Positions 1 to 12,655 are shown, numbered from the stretch's first letter. The stretch is DNA of 64,000 nt from Lateolabrax maculatus (GCA_031216445.1 CM062201.1:26611001-26675000), one strand, 5' to 3'. The notes: generated by a model from the sequence alone, not told the origin. Numbers and translations are program-made.

Positions 1-3000
1 ATTTAGCGTGATAGTAAGACAGTATGTTCACATTTACATCAGAGAGATGAGTGAGCAGCCGGAGCCGAGGGCCAGGAGAGGATGATGGGCAGGATTCCTC
101 TGAATCTGTTCCTCACATTTCATCAGGCAGAGATAAGTTTCGAGAGATAAGTTATTATTCATCATGTGAATCACACTGAACATCACCTGCAGACTTCAGA
201 GAGTAACGTGCTGCTGCTTGGCTTTCCCTCACGGGGGTATTTAAGACTCATTTAAAAGTTTTCCGCTTGTCATGGTGCTGCTTCTAACTTGAGAACAGAC
301 TTCCAGGTGACTCAAGGGTCAGGTTTAATCTCTGTGTCGGAGCTGCAGGCAGGTCGCAGCCGGCTGGTTGTTTTGGTTTGGTCGGTGGACCAGAGAGAAG
401 CTGAGGCTGGTTTAGCTCTTTATGGAGGTGTGATGATGACCGATATGCTTTTATGGCATCGGATTTCACAAGAAAGGATTGTGTGAGTTGTTCTGCCTGC
501 ATGAGTTCATAAAGTATAAAAGCTTCCAAACCGGTTTTACGCTGCCATTTTATCATATTTTGAGGTTCATTGGACATTGAACTCAATGAGCTACACAGGC
601 TTGGACAAGAAGCTTACCTGAGGTCCTGATCTGCACCAGGTGTCCAACAAACTGTTTTTAAACTGTGGAGATGAGTGAGCAGTCTGAGCCGAGGGTTTAT
701 CACGACAGGAGGATGAGACAGGATCCCTCCTAATCTGAACATCCATCATGTTTCTCCTATTTCATCAAGCAGAAATAAGGATTTCAACATCTAAAAGAGA
801 GGAGTCTCGCTTTAATTTACTCCCATGATAAACTGATGAACACCTCAGGCCATCTGCTGGCTTCATTTATCAGACTTTAAATAAGTTTAAAAGAGCAAAT
901 ATCCATCATTGTTTGTTGCATGGTTGCACTGACTGGCCTGATAGACTTTATTTAATACTGCAGAACTAAAGTCATTCCCATCAGCAAATGTTACAACACA
1001 AATTTATTTTTTCAGAAGAATGGATTCCCGAAAACACAACCGAATTAATATATTCTTCACAAATTTCTGTATCGTTATTTCTTAGTAGTGAAATTAATGA
1101 AGAAGAATTATTTGTAACTTAATAGAGGAACTTAAACTTGCAGAGAACCATCTAATTTTTTCTCTTTTTCCCCTTATTTTATTTAATTTAGTTATATTTC
1201 CCCTCTTATTATTTTATAATGCCCGTCTGCTCTCTGAAAAATGTGCTTAATATTGTAGTGTGACATTTATGTTTTTTGTTCAAAACTTCTTTCAATTTTC
1301 GATAAAGAAAGAGAAACGGCAGCATGTTGGCTTGCTGATAGTATTTAGCTGAAGTCCAGCTTGTACTCGATAGCAGCTGAGAGTTTCTCAGAGCAAAAAA
1401 TTAAAATAAATATTGCAAACAATGGACGGCTGCATCTCCTGTTCCAGTTTAAGTGCCTCTTCGCTCACGTCCCCTGACACAAAACGTCACTTTTTATGGG
1501 ACGGCCGCATCAAAAGGCTCCAGAAATGCTGAGTAAACTGCGGCCCAGGTTCCAGAAACAGACGGGTGTTTCCCTCTGCAGACTCCCTCTAGTTAATAAC
1601 AGGAGTGTGAGATGAGGAACGCAGGGAGGGAGTCGGCACTCGGGTTGAGCAACAGAGGAGGAAGATTGTTGGGAAAGAGCTGAGAGCTGAAGAACACGAT
1701 GTTTAGATAGGGAAACCAAAATGAGGTAGTGAATGAATGAGCACCAGGATGAATGTGTGTGTGTTCATGTTTGTGTTCATTCTTCAAGGTCTTAACCTGT
1801 CTCCGTCGGTATGGAAGCCCCGCTGGGACATTTCCATATTCATGTTGGTCTTTCTGCTTCTCAGCTGGAGAGAAAGTGAAAGAGGGAGAGAGGGAGAGAG
1901 GAGATGAGGAAGGAAGGAAGGAAGGAGTTGGATGAGGAGACAAGGATTAAAGAAAGTGAGACGAGATAAGAAGGGATGGAGAAAAATGGGGGAAAGAAGG
2001 AATGTAGAAAGAATGGGGAAAAAATGAGAAGTGGAGTAGTTGTGAAATCGGGTGAAAAGGAGTAAGATGAGATGCAGAGAAGAGGAAGAGGAGGGAGGTC
2101 AGGGAGCTGAACTGGGAGGAAATTACAGAGGACAGATTTCTGTTTTTGTTGGCCAAACAAAAATGTCTGTAGAATAACTAAAACCTTTCAGATAAAGTGG
2201 ACTGAGGCCAGCAGACAGACCAGTCTGACCAGTCCAGATAGATGTGATTAGACAGCAGTAAAACTGATGTCAAACTGATAGAAACAACAGAGAAACCAGT
2301 CTGACCAGTTCAGACGGAAACAACAACTTTTAAATAATAATTAATAACAATAAATACATTTTCCCAGAACAAGTGACTGGTAATCTGTGGATTTAAACCA
2401 GCTCGAACGTTCCTGCTGCGGTCGGGATTAAAACAAACAAACAGTCGGTGTGATCGCGGCCTCGGAGCCCGAACCTGCGCCAGGAAACCAGACCTGCAGA
2501 GCAGGAATGTAAATCCCCTCCGCGGGAGACACTGTAATCCTGCAGTACTGTACTTTACTCCAGTCAGCATTTCATCATCTGCACTGTACCCTGCTGATTA
2601 TTGCTGCTTGGAAACCAATAAAAACCAGAGGAAACGTTCTGGTTATATCCCGCTGGAGAAACGCCTTCAGTAAGTGAAGCAACTCAGATAAAAAAAAGTC
2701 CAAAAACAGGCAGAAACCAACTGAAACCAAACTCCACCGACAAAACATGGAAACAAACATATTCAATTATATTGAATAATATGATTATATAAAATGTTAT
2801 TAAACTAAAGAACTGGCATTTACAGTTAGAAACAATAGCTTCCATTGTTCATGGGGATAAACAGTTGGACTGCTGGGCCTGTACACAGAGAGTTTATAGC
2901 TTATACTAACGATGAACAAACACTATGAACAACCATCTCTGAATACAATAACACAATATGTTAATGCCAACAGCAGGATGAAATTTAAACATGACTAATA

Positions 3001-3548
3001 ACTCATGAATTTATCGTATGGTTTGTGGTATCCAGGGTAAGAACAACAAAACACACGCATGCCTTTAAAAAAAGTAACATTTCAGTAATTTAAGGAGGTA
3101 TCCAGGCATTATAATAACTAATGTTACCATGTTAACACCAGCTGCTGGTTTTAGTAAAGTGGAGCAGAAAGTGCCGTATGTGCCTCGTGCCTGCAAAGAA
3201 CAAGTACAAGAAAATATACTTAGTTACATCCGAGCACTTTGTCAGAACATAAACAGGAGATTCACTTTTCTGTGGTAAATACCAGAAAAAAAGTGTGCTG
3301 TCGACATTAGGGTATACTTGAGTACAGTACGAGGATCAGACGCAAAGGTACTGATCACACACAGGTCAGCTGTTCACAGGCCGAGTGTGTGTGTGTGTGG
3401 GGGGGTGGGGGGGTAACTACATGACCATGTACATGACCTGAAAGTCATAACACAGACCAGATGTTGAGAGAGCCTGGAGAGAGAGAGGAATGTGAAGGAG
3501 ACCCCTGACTATTGTTTGTGTTGTGTGTCATCGTTGGACAAATAAACT

Positions 3549-3576
3549 CACGCACACACACACACGCACACACCCA

Positions 3577-3617
<41 letters not shown>

Positions 3618-3625
3618 ACACACGT
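3549..3625. repeat. (CA)n microsatellite
   Basis: Imperfect CA dinucleotide run with a few CG and CCA interruptions, seen directly. Confidence 0.95.
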
Positions 3626-3804
3626 GTGCAGTCAGGGTCCTATTGTTTATTCTTCTGGTGTCTTTGCAACAGTGAAAGCAGAGGATGTCAATCTCTTGTG
3701 TCCAATCAGTCATGAGCAGTCGTCATTTGCAGAACACAAAAAAAAAATTAAATCACAGGGCTGCTGATATTCTAAATTTTTTTGGTTGTCAAAAGAATCC
3801 CATA

Positions 3805-3900
3805 AAAAGACTCTGTCTCTTAATACTGTCTGCCTTCCTGTCTGTGGATCTCAGCTCCGAGCCCATTGATCCCTACAGAGGACGCCAATCTAAACAAAAA
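3805..3900. repeat. Dispersed repeat fragment, copy 1
   Basis: The segment with CTTCCTGTCTGTGG followed by CTCAG and GCCCATTG recurs at about 20585-20670 with moderate similarity. This marks an old interspersed repeat. The open frame across it (about 3685-4086) is not taken as a gene. Confidence 0.5.
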
Positions 3901-4511
3901 ACAGGAGGAAACAGTGCATTTGTTGGGGACTATTTTCAGCGGTGGATGAATCCACATTTGGACAGATCTTTGGACGGATGTTCTGACAAAAAGAACAATA
4001 GAATATCACCAGACTTTTTATTTAAATCACTTTGCCTATTTTCTGAACCCTGGCGGTGCAGAAATGCTGCAGATACTTGTTTTTGAAATGACAGAGTTAC
4101 TGAAGGAGTTAACTTTGCTGTGATTCTGATGGCAGCGAGTCCTGCGGTCAGAGATGATCTGGCTGTTTGCTGCAGCCAGCCAGCAGCTTGTCAGACACAA
4201 ATAAACAGGATCAGTGCAGGAAAAACATTATAATCCACATCACAACACTCTTGTTTGTGTATTTCCACGCTTGATTCCTCTCCTTGTATAAAAAAGGACA
4301 AACTGCAGTGTAGCATGTTCATATACGATGACAACAATCAACATGAATTAACTTATAGTTGCTGTAGCTTCTGTTCCTCTAGCCTTGGTCAAAACATCTT
4401 TATCTATACGGAGTGGCGGGTTTGTAGTTACATTCTCGGGAGTCCAACCTTTGCATGTTGGACTCTGGAATCCGATGCAGTTCGCTCTCTTTGTAACAGA
4501 CCTTTTCCCTG

Positions 4512-4706
4512 CAGACATTTTGATGTGTCACAGCAGGAAAAGCACAGGTGAGAGAAAACTTTGTGAACGATGACTCAGTTCCATCAAGTGTTGCAGTGAA
4601 CCGTGACTGTAAACCAGCTTTCACAACAACACCAGGACCCTGGAACCGGCTCGCAGGAATGGAGCACATTCATCTTGAATTTTCCTGCTGTGACAGGCCA
4701 AAATGT
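4512..4706. mobile_element. MITE-like element with ~27-bp terminal inverted repeats
   Basis: The left end CATTTTGATGTGTCACAGCA pairs with the reverse complement of the right end, which reads CATTTTGGCCTGTCACAGCA. The roughly 190-bp body has no coding content. Length and inverted ends fit a non-autonomous DNA transposon. A related end (GACACGTCACAGCAGG) occurs at about 37954 and a related element at 36.1-36.5 kb. Confidence 0.7.
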
Positions 4707-7052
4707 CTGCTGTGATCTGGATCTATTGGGACAGCAGCTCACGCGATTAAACGTTTACCAAGTTATCATCACTGTAATGTAGATTAACAGTATAACAAAA
4801 TCTAATATAATACGCCACACCTTCTCTGATCATTGTCATTTATTTATTTGTATTTATTTCAACTTAAATGTATTAGAGTGTAGTGAAATCTGTACATATA
4901 AGAAGTCAAAGCTCCACAGAGGCAGATGAGTCGGTTCCCTGTCCAATAAAAACATGAACCTAAGAGTCTTTACTCCAGTAGAACAACAGATACTGGTAAA
5001 CTGGTCAAAGTAGAAGCACTGATTCAACTTCTTTACGCAAGTAAAAGTGAAAAAGTTCAGGCTCTGAAATGTATAGTATAAATAAAATATAAATATAAAA
5101 TGAAAAGTATCCATGTTACATCCACAAGACGGTTGAGTCTCTCGTCTGTTTCGTCTCTTTCTGTCTGTCCTGTGTGATCTGCACGGACCACACCAAGGAA
5201 TCCTCTTCTCTACGTGTTATTGTCCATTTAGTTTGAAATCAGTCCTGACGTTGGGAAGGAAGCGCTCAAGGATGCAAAAATAGTCGATAATTCCTCTCAG
5301 ACACATTCAAACTAAAGTAAGGAGCCTGTTCTGAGACTGTGAGGAGGAGAAAGTCCAGATATCTGTGTTCAGATCTCCCTTACCTTCAGACAAACTAATG
5401 TGGCAGCAACACATATATATACATATTATAACGTTTCTCTTGCTGTATGTTTAAAACAGAGACGTCAGAGGTAAATGAATGTTTCCCGTAACGACCACGG
5501 ACACTGACCAGCTGGACACTAAGTTGGGACAGTAATCGCTGACTCTCTGTCCACATTTCACTACATCAGTTTCTGAAGAGGAAACTGCCGTGAGGTTAAA
5601 ACCTAAAGCATGATGGGAAGGAAATAGATACCTCAGACAGACGAAGGGGTCGGGCTGCGGTCAGGCTCAGGGGTCGGGTCACAGATGAGCGGGCGACGAG
5701 GAAATAAAGGCTCAGAGAACCTGCTTTGGTTTTATCTGTATGTGAAGGAAACAGGACAGAAAGGACAGACATCGTCACATGAAGCGTCTTTGGTTGAATG
5801 AGGTCGTGACAGTAACGGTTTCCCGGCTCGGAAGTGTCAACGGGACTTTCGGGCGATGCTTATTAATCAGAATGTTTCTTTGCTTTCCTCTTTCCTGTCT
5901 TTTGCACATTTACTTGATGTGATATTAAATGTCATGTCATTTTCAACAATGTTTTTCTAACTACAGGCTGTCAATTTGAACTTGACTTGCTCTCGAGCCA
6001 AACATCCATCTTAATGTCTCAGAAAACATCAAAATAATCCTTCGACTGACTCAGCTGAAGTCAGTGCCAAAGACCTGTGGTTGATTTTATAATAATGGGA
6101 CATAAATCATATAATTATGTATAGTTATATAATAATAACAACACAATAATAAATCAAAAACAGCCGCACAATAAAATGATCACACTAATTAAAAGCAGGT
6201 TTAAGGAGGAAATAGTTTAAAGTTCGTTGAGCTCAGTAACTTCCAGTGTACCAGAGGAACACCTGAAGCTTCGTCAGGCTTCATGTTAAACAGGTCGGCC
6301 ATCTTAAGTCTCTGCATCACACCACAGTTACGTGAAAGTGTGTTTGTGTTTGATGATTAATGACAGAAACCTGATGAAGAAATGTTCTTTGAGGCTTTTA
6401 AAAATTGATGGTCTTCATCCTGTTAATCAGCTGCTCCCACAGGAAGAACTGAAGCCTGGAAATGTTGCATTCGATTATAAATTGGACTTTTGTACTCCCT
6501 GATCGGGAGAAGAATTCTAGCTTTGTAGTAAAGAAAATAATCTCAACTCAAGGTCCACTTACTAGCTTTCTTGGACCAAATGATTGTGTATAAAAACATG
6601 CGTTGCTCATACAGACTCAGCAGATGGACTTGTGTTACCTTGGCTTTTGAATTTATGCTAAAATCTGTGTATTATCACGCAGTCATGAGGTTGTTCTGCT
6701 TTGCCTTCACCCTGATGAAGGCAGGTGGTCGAACACATTTGGTGAATAAAGGCTCGTGTACAGGAGAGAAGTTGTATGATGGAGTTTTAAAATACAAAAA
6801 TCTGTTGTGTAAAATAAGAAAAAACTGATGTTACTGGCAGAAAATCCTGTTTTCATGGAGCATTTAATCGCTCAGATTAAGAAGCTGATGAAAAAATACT
6901 TTTTTAGGGACTTTAAGACCAAATACCTGCAGAATTAATGAAATTCCCATCAGCAAAATGTTAGCACACTAACACATTAAATAAAGATGGTGACCATGGT
7001 AAATATTGTGCCTGCAGCCTCAAAGTTCATAACTCTCCTTGGTTCTCTGCAG

Positions 7053-7203
7053 AAATGGGACCCGAGCCTGAAGGTGATCGCAGAGGGCTACGCCGCTAAA
7101 TGCGTGTGGAACCACAACCCAGAGCTGGAGGACACCGGAGAGAACCTGTTCGTCGGCACCGGGCCTCTGGACCTCCGAGAGGCTCTGGAAAAATGGTTTC
7201 TGG
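7053..7203 (+). CDS. pi16: pi16 exon (CAP domain, GENLF part)
   Basis: The acceptor is TTCTCTGCAG before AAATGGGAC and the donor is GTGAGC. It encodes KWDPSLKV through EKWFL, including HNPE and GENLF, which carry residues of the CAP cavity. It ends in phase 1, and the split codon with the next exon gives Glu (…WFLERMDYD). Confidence 0.85.
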
Positions 7204-7755
7204 GTGAGCTGGAGAGAGAACATTGGACCTTTTGACATAAGTAAAAACCACAGGCGTAAAATACTTAATTCACTGACGGATTAATTCCATTTAGCTGCTT
7301 CAGTTTCAGGGACCTGGCATTGTTCACCTTTAATGAAATCACGTGGGCTAAAACCATGTAGTTAAATCCAATCTAATGAGTGTTTCCCCATCTGCTCAGT
7401 GGTGGAAAATCACCAAGAACATTTACTCAAGTACTGCACTGTACAGTTTACACCTATAAGTACTTTTACTTGAGTTCTTCCATTTTATGCAACTTACATT
7501 ATAGTTACTGTGCAGTTACTTAAGAATACTGATGAATGCAGGACTTTTACTTGTAATGGAGCATTTTATAGTGTGGAATTGCTACTTTTCCCACCACTGG
7601 TTAAATCTAATGTGACTCCTGCAGAGCGGATGGACTACGACTTCCAGAACAACAGCTGCGATGAAGACAAGATGTGTGGACACTATACACAGGTCAGATA
7701 CACATACATACACACATGTATTTATACACACGTGTGCATCTCTGGACTGGGTTTG

Positions 7756-7796
<41 letters not shown>

Positions 7797-10294
7797 AGAT
7801 GGTGTGGGCAGATACACACAGAGTCGGCTGTGCCTTCCATCTCTGTAACAGCATGGAGGGACTGGACTGGGAGAGAGTGTCCTTCCTCGTCTGCAACTAC
7901 TACCCAGCGTCAGTACTACTACAGTACTGCTACCACAACTACTACTACTACAGTATCACTAGCACTAATATTTCTACTGCTATTACAACTATTACTACTA
8001 TATTATTGGGACCACTAGTACTGCTGCTCTGTTACTGGGAGTAGCAGTACTATCCCTGCCACTATTTCTACTGTTGCTACTACTACCACTACTTCTAGTA
8101 CTACAATACCACCACCACAACTACTACTGCCGCTACTATTACTGGTACTCCTACTACTATTATTACTACTAATGGCTACAACATCACCACCACTACAGGA
8201 CTACTACTGTTAGTACTACTATTTCTTTCCGTGCTGCTACTACTAGTATTACAACTTTTATTAATAATGCCAGCAGCAGTAACAGTACCAGTGTTACTGC
8301 TGCTCTGCTGGAACAAGAGCGCCCCCTTGTGGACAGTAATACTCTTCCTCACATAGTGTTTCTGTGTATATATATATGAACATATTTAGAATATTTCATT
8401 ATAATATATTCAATTATATTTAAGTTTATGCTGAATGAGACCTTCTATGTGTCACTGATTATTAAAGTAAACCTCCATTATTATATTTATATAATTTTAT
8501 TGTGTAGCTGTCATTATATTATTCTATATTATAAGTGTGTGTGTGTGGTTGTTTGTGTTCTCAGGGGGAACTATGAAAACGAGAGGCCGTATGTTGAAGG
8601 TGACTGGTGCTCCAGATGTCCTGAGAACCTCCAGAAATGTGAAAACAACCTCTGTGGTACGTCAGCTCTCTTTCCTCCTCTGTCTCGCCTCTGCAGCAAC
8701 ACACACACACAGATTCAGCACCAGACTCTGGTGATAAAATCACACGTTTAAGGTTCAGTTGTGGTCCTGAGGAGAGCTGCAGGTTTCTGTCCTGCAGGCG
8801 GTTCATCGCAGGAACTTCCAGGTGTAAATCAGCCCCTGATAAGATAGAATAGATCTGAATCTACTAATACTGCTACTATCATTCATTTTCTCGAACGGGT
8901 TACTCTGTGATATTCAGGAGATTAGGAGAAAATGTTTCTCACGTATAGAGAAAAAACAGTTGCGTTCAGGAGCAGTACCATCAGCCCTGGAGACCAGCAG
9001 GTTTAATGCCTCTCCAAAGGAGGACGGACTTTGTTTGATGTGTGAACTCGGTGAAATTTAGAATGAGGTTCATTTTTTGTTTTACTGTCCTGTCTATGAG
9101 GATGTGAGGGACGTACTCAATAGTAAAATGTCCTCCATTTACATTGATTCCTTCTAAAACTTGCGTTATGCTTCAGGAAGGGAACTTTTTGTGTAGCAGA
9201 TTTTATTTGTTAAACTTGGGAGAGAAGGCAGAATATTTTGCTTGAGGTCGAGCTGTAAAATACTTTAGTTATAAAATGTACCAACACTGCAACTGTACTT
9301 TCAGTGTCTTGTAAAGAAAAACCTGTGAAGGTTGGGCCCTTTGTGTGCATGACACGAAAATAATCATCAATCAGTCAAATTACTATGACTACTACTATTT
9401 CGACTGAACAGCAACATCTACCACTGATAAAGTACCTCTACTATTTCTACTACCACTATTGCACTACTACCTCTAGTTCTACTTCTACCATTATTACTAT
9501 ATTACAATGCCGACTACTGCTGCACTACTAAGACCACCTAACCTAAACCATGTGATTACTGTAACTATGACAATGACCAAATCTTAACCACGGCGTTACG
9601 AGATGCCAATCGGGCCGTCAGATAAGAAAAACGCTTCTAACTGGATGTTTAAAGGCATGTTTGACTACTTTTTGACGGTTTCTCAATCAAATGTTTGATT
9701 AATTACTTGAAGATAATCCTGAAGTCTGTCCGTCCTCATGAGACAATCTGAGGTCAGAAAAAATGCTTTTCTTCTGTTTTGTGTTTTCTAGTTACTGACA
9801 CGGTCGAGGGGGAGGAAGAAGAAGAAGAGGAGGAGGAAGAGGATGGAACAGTTGTTCCTCCTCCTGCAACAACTGACCCCTCCTTCCAGCCTGAAAAGGA
9901 GAAAGAGGAGGAGGAGGAGGAGGTCGTTCCTCCTCCTGCAACAACAACTGATCCTCAGGTCCAGCCCGCCACCACCACCTCCACCCCCACACAGCACCCT
10001 GAGGACACTCCATCACCAGCCACCCCTGCTCCAGGCACCCCCGCTCCTGAGGTCCATTCAACAACACTGGGAGAGGAGGAGATGGTAGATGAAAAGATGG
10101 AAGAGGAGGAGGAGGAAAAGAAGGAGGTGGTGGAAGAGAAGAGAAAGGATTCTACAAAGAAGGAGGAAAAAGCCGAGAGAGACGTAGCAGGAAAAATATA
10201 CCTGAAAAAGAATGCTGTTGAGAGTTCTGGTTCAGTATCTTCACCTTCTCTCCTGTTAGCCGGTCTGAGTGGGATCCTGACTCTGAGGCTGTGA
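7053..10294 (+). CDS. pi16: Peptidase inhibitor 16-like CAP-domain protein, 3' five exons (gene span)
   Basis: Exons 7053-7203, 7625-7692, 7799-7908, 8565-8656 and 9792-10294 join in frame to 307 residues plus stop. CAP/SCP hallmarks appear in order: KWDPSLKVIAEGYA, GENLF, the CAP1 signature GHYTQMVWADTHRVGC, and the CAP2 signature FLVCNYYPAGNY. A short Cys-rich hinge follows (WCSRCP...CENNLC). The tail is acidic and Pro/Thr-rich, ending in a hydrophobic stretch (LLLAGLSGILTLRL) with no charged cytoplasmic tail, as in a GPI-anchor signal. PI16 is a secreted or GPI-linked CAP protein with the same CAP-hinge-low-complexity-GPI plan. The phase-0 acceptor at KWD matches the exon boundary I remember for the family. 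The signal-peptide exon is missing from view. A GLIPR1-like relative is possible, but the hinge and tail favour pi16. Confidence 0.85.
7399..7604. mobile_element. MITE in pi16 intron (CAGTGGTGG inverted ends)
   Basis: It begins CAGTGGTGGAAAA and ends TTTTCCCACCACTG, which are inverted repeats of each other. The inside contains the TTTACTCAAGTACTG / CTTTTACTTG text seen in many fish repeats. Related copies are near 35354-35753 and 59037-59347. Confidence 0.7.
7625..7692 (+). CDS. pi16: pi16 exon (GHYTQ)
   Basis: Acceptor CTCCTGCAG, donor GTCAGA. It encodes ERMDYDFQNNSCDEDKMC followed by GHYTQ; the conserved CAP His lies in GHYTQ. Length 68 nt, ending in phase 0. Confidence 0.85.
7760..7793. 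repeat. (TG)n run abutting a splice acceptor
   Basis: About 17 TG units directly before TTACAG, the acceptor of the exon at 7799. There is no separate pyrimidine tract. Confidence 0.95.
7799..7908 (+). CDS. pi16: pi16 exon (CAP1/CAP2 signatures)
   Basis: Encodes MVWADTHRVGC through FLVCNYYPA. The donor is GTCAGT after CCAGC, chosen because CCA-GC plus G from the next exon yields the family PAGNY. Length 110 nt, not a multiple of three, so skipping would shift the frame. Confidence 0.85.
7911..8310. repeat. Imperfect TAC/ACT triplet tract in pi16 intron
   Basis: A roughly 400-bp stretch built of degenerate ACTACT / TACTAC triplets with interspersed CAC and GCT units. It starts almost at the donor of the preceding exon. 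A shorter, similar tract is at about 9380-9540 in the next intron. Confidence 0.8.
8565..8656 (+). CDS. pi16: pi16 exon (Cys-rich hinge)
   Basis: Acceptor TTCTCAG, donor GTACGT. It encodes GNYENERPYVEGDW and the hinge CSRCPENLQKCENNLC. The four cysteines match the hinge after the CAP2 motif in PI16. Confidence 0.85.
8985..9375 (+). mobile_element. Decayed LINE 3' fragment in pi16 intron
   Basis: Translation across stops gives TSRFNASPKEDGLCLMC, then NEVHFLFYCPVYEDVR. This resembles the C-terminal Cys/His region of non-LTR retrotransposon ORF2 proteins (E-x-HFLF-x-CP-x-Y). It ends near CATGACACGAAAATAATCA followed by TCAATCAGTC, a LINE-like tail. There are several stops and no intact domain. 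Confidence 0.6.
9792..10294 (+). CDS. pi16: pi16 terminal exon: acidic, Pro/Thr tail and GPI-like end
   Basis: The acceptor is TTTTCTAG; the split G-TT codon gives Val. It begins VTDTVEG, then runs of Glu and a duplicated unit (VVPPPATT, seen twice about 35 residues apart). More Pro/Thr and Glu/Lys-rich sequence follows, then SSPSLLLAGLSGILTLRL and TGA. The Glu runs come from GAG/GAA triplet tracts. The stop is followed directly by a pure (GAG)n tract (10294 onward). Confidence 0.8.
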
Positions 10295-11440
10295 GGAGGA
10301 GGAGGAGGAGGAGGAGGAGGGAGTAAAAGAAGAGGAGTTCACCTCACCTCACCACTCTTGCGTTGACTGCACATTACCTTGTTAATCCGCCCTGTGGTAA
10401 CAAACACTTTCCCATCGTCTCTCCCCCTGCAGAGTAATATAGGTCAATTAATAATTCACCCTCATCAGAAACAGCTGCCATCTTTCTCACAACATCTGCA
10501 TGTCGTCTGGGCCGAGATCTGGGTCAGAAATAATGTGTGCATAACCTGCTTCGACCTGCGTGGAATACAGAAGCATTACTGCCAGCGAGTTACCCGCCAC
10601 TGACGACGACTAAATATGATGTCTGCCAACAAAGGAAACCAATTTACAGCATCTGCTAACTAAAAACACACAAACACCATTTGTCACTGTGAATCCCCCT
10701 TGCTTCCAGTCTTTGTGCTTATATTTTCACATTTACTACAACTATGAGTAAAACCTCAGAGAAGCGAATTAAATGAGTATAGACTGAGCAACATTTAGGT
10801 CTTCAAGTGTCCTTCTTCCATGCACATTTTACCAAAGTGGGTTTTAAAGTTCGTCATGAAGTGATGCTGTTCGTTGTGCTGATAATACCGTCACAAAATG
10901 ATTAACAAAACCCTGAAATGGTCTGAAAATGCACAAAGCTTTTCACGCAGGATTGTTTGCTTGTGACATTAAAGTGTTTAATTTTGGTGTTTAAGCTCCG
11001 CGAACGTACCAAACTATCTGTGACACCCGGAGCTGTCGAGGCTTTGCAGAGAGGCTCCTCACCACACGAGTAAAACGAGGCCTTTGCAGCGTGAAAAGAT
11101 TTAAATATACAGAATCATCTCATGTAAAGATAAAGGAAAAGCAACATTATAATTGTGTTTTTAGTGTTTAGTGGATGCAGGAGAAATGATGCTGAACAGT
11201 CTTTGTTGTGTTTCAAACTGACGACCCTGCTTCTTCTTTGATCATATATATATATCTCTACTGTACGTCATATACTCTCTCAGACTGGAGCTACAACTGG
11301 ACAGTAATTTACTTTATCTCTGTTACACTGTCTTAGACAACAGGAAATTACCATAACTATCTTCAGTAACTAGCAAAGATTGCTGTAAATGTCTGTATAT
11401 AAGATTAATAAAGAAATAAACCTAATTTCTTCTTTTTGAC
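10295..11440 (+). other. Probable pi16 3' UTR with AATAAA
   Basis: A GAG repeat (about 10293-10320) follows the stop. No other exon is seen up to a canonical AATAAA at 11407-11412, a plausible cleavage signal about 1.1 kb downstream. Transcript extent is inferred. Confidence 0.45.
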
Positions 11441-12581
11441 AGTGAAATGTATGTGGCTCCTTTTTTTTTTTACCATTTATTCTTTGAATCTTCGTTTAGA
11501 TTGTGACACACTTATACGCTTAATTTAGACTCTGCCTTTTATGAAAGATGATAGTGGCCATATTTATTATTTTAATCCCCTTATTTTAAGATCTTTGCAT
11601 TGTATTCACCAACTATGATTTATTTCATTATTAACGAAATTTGAAAATCAAGTACAAATAAAAGTCCTGCATTCAAAATCTTACTTAAATAAATGTTTCC
11701 ATAAGATCACAAGTTAATTATCTTGTTATATCTGCAGTCAACAGTAAAAACTCATTATCTCAGAGAAAAAACAAAACATTTTCATTCTCTCAAAAGAACA
11801 AACTTTTAAATATATAAATATCTCTTTTTGTGTCTCATCACTTTGATATCACAAATCAAATTTCTTGCAATTATAGGGTTGTTATTCGTAATAACAGGTT
11901 AATTATATTGGTATCTTAGAAAAACAACAGGTAAAATTAATTATCTAGAAAAATAAATAAAACGTAGTGCAGCTGCTCTGCATCTCTCATGTACTGAGTT
12001 CCTAATATCATCAGGGTCACTGAAACACAAAGCTGCTCCTGTCATCTCATTAGAGGACGGAGACTTGACTGATGTGATAAAATGGTCTCATTATGTCGAC
12101 ATATCAATTTCTTTCTCAAGATAATTATATTATTATCATCTGGAGAACACAAGCTTTTGTTTCAAGATAATTAACCTCATCTTTAGATAACGTATTCAAG
12201 TTAATTAAGTGAGAGATTAAACTAATCTCGAGCTAAAAGGATAAAAAAAAAATGATTTCAGCCTCTCTTATTCTCTGTAGTCTCTCCAACAAACATATAT
12301 GTATTAATGCTGCAGGTTATTAGTTACTAACGGTGACGTTCCTCATTTACTGCACTGAGGAGGAGGAGGAGGAGGAGGGTTTGAGGTGCGCAGATCTGTG
12401 GAGATTGAAGATTAAAAGTTTAAAAGGAGGTGAAAATAGAAAAATAGAAAATGCAAAAGTGGAGGAGAAGAGGAGCATGAGAGAGATCTCAAGTGAGAGA
12501 GAGAGAATAGTTGAAATATTCATTGCTAACTGCTCTTACTGCTCTCAGGCTATTTCTGGTGCTGCATTTACTGCAACACTG

Positions 12582-12654
<73 letters not shown>

Positions 12655-12655
12655 C
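12582..12655. repeat. (TG)n microsatellite
   Basis: About 35 TG units, seen directly. A second run lies at 12797-12830. Confidence 0.95.

Larger units (their letters stand above)
1..7052. other. Non-coding region upstream of the visible pi16 exons
   Basis: No convincing exon was found here on either strand. Contents are GA-rich stretches (about 1860-2100), a CA repeat at 3549-3625, a MITE near 4.5 kb and a repeat fragment near 3.8 kb that recurs at 20.6 kb. The first coding exon of pi16 (signal peptide and start of the CAP domain) should lie upstream of 7053. I could not find a sequence encoding the expected HNxYR-type motif, so that exon is probably before the window, or diverged beyond recognition. 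Confidence 0.5.

Noticed and set aside
284..586. 100-codon minus-strand frame near the window start
   Set aside because: No family features, and the plus strand is also open there; nothing supports a gene.
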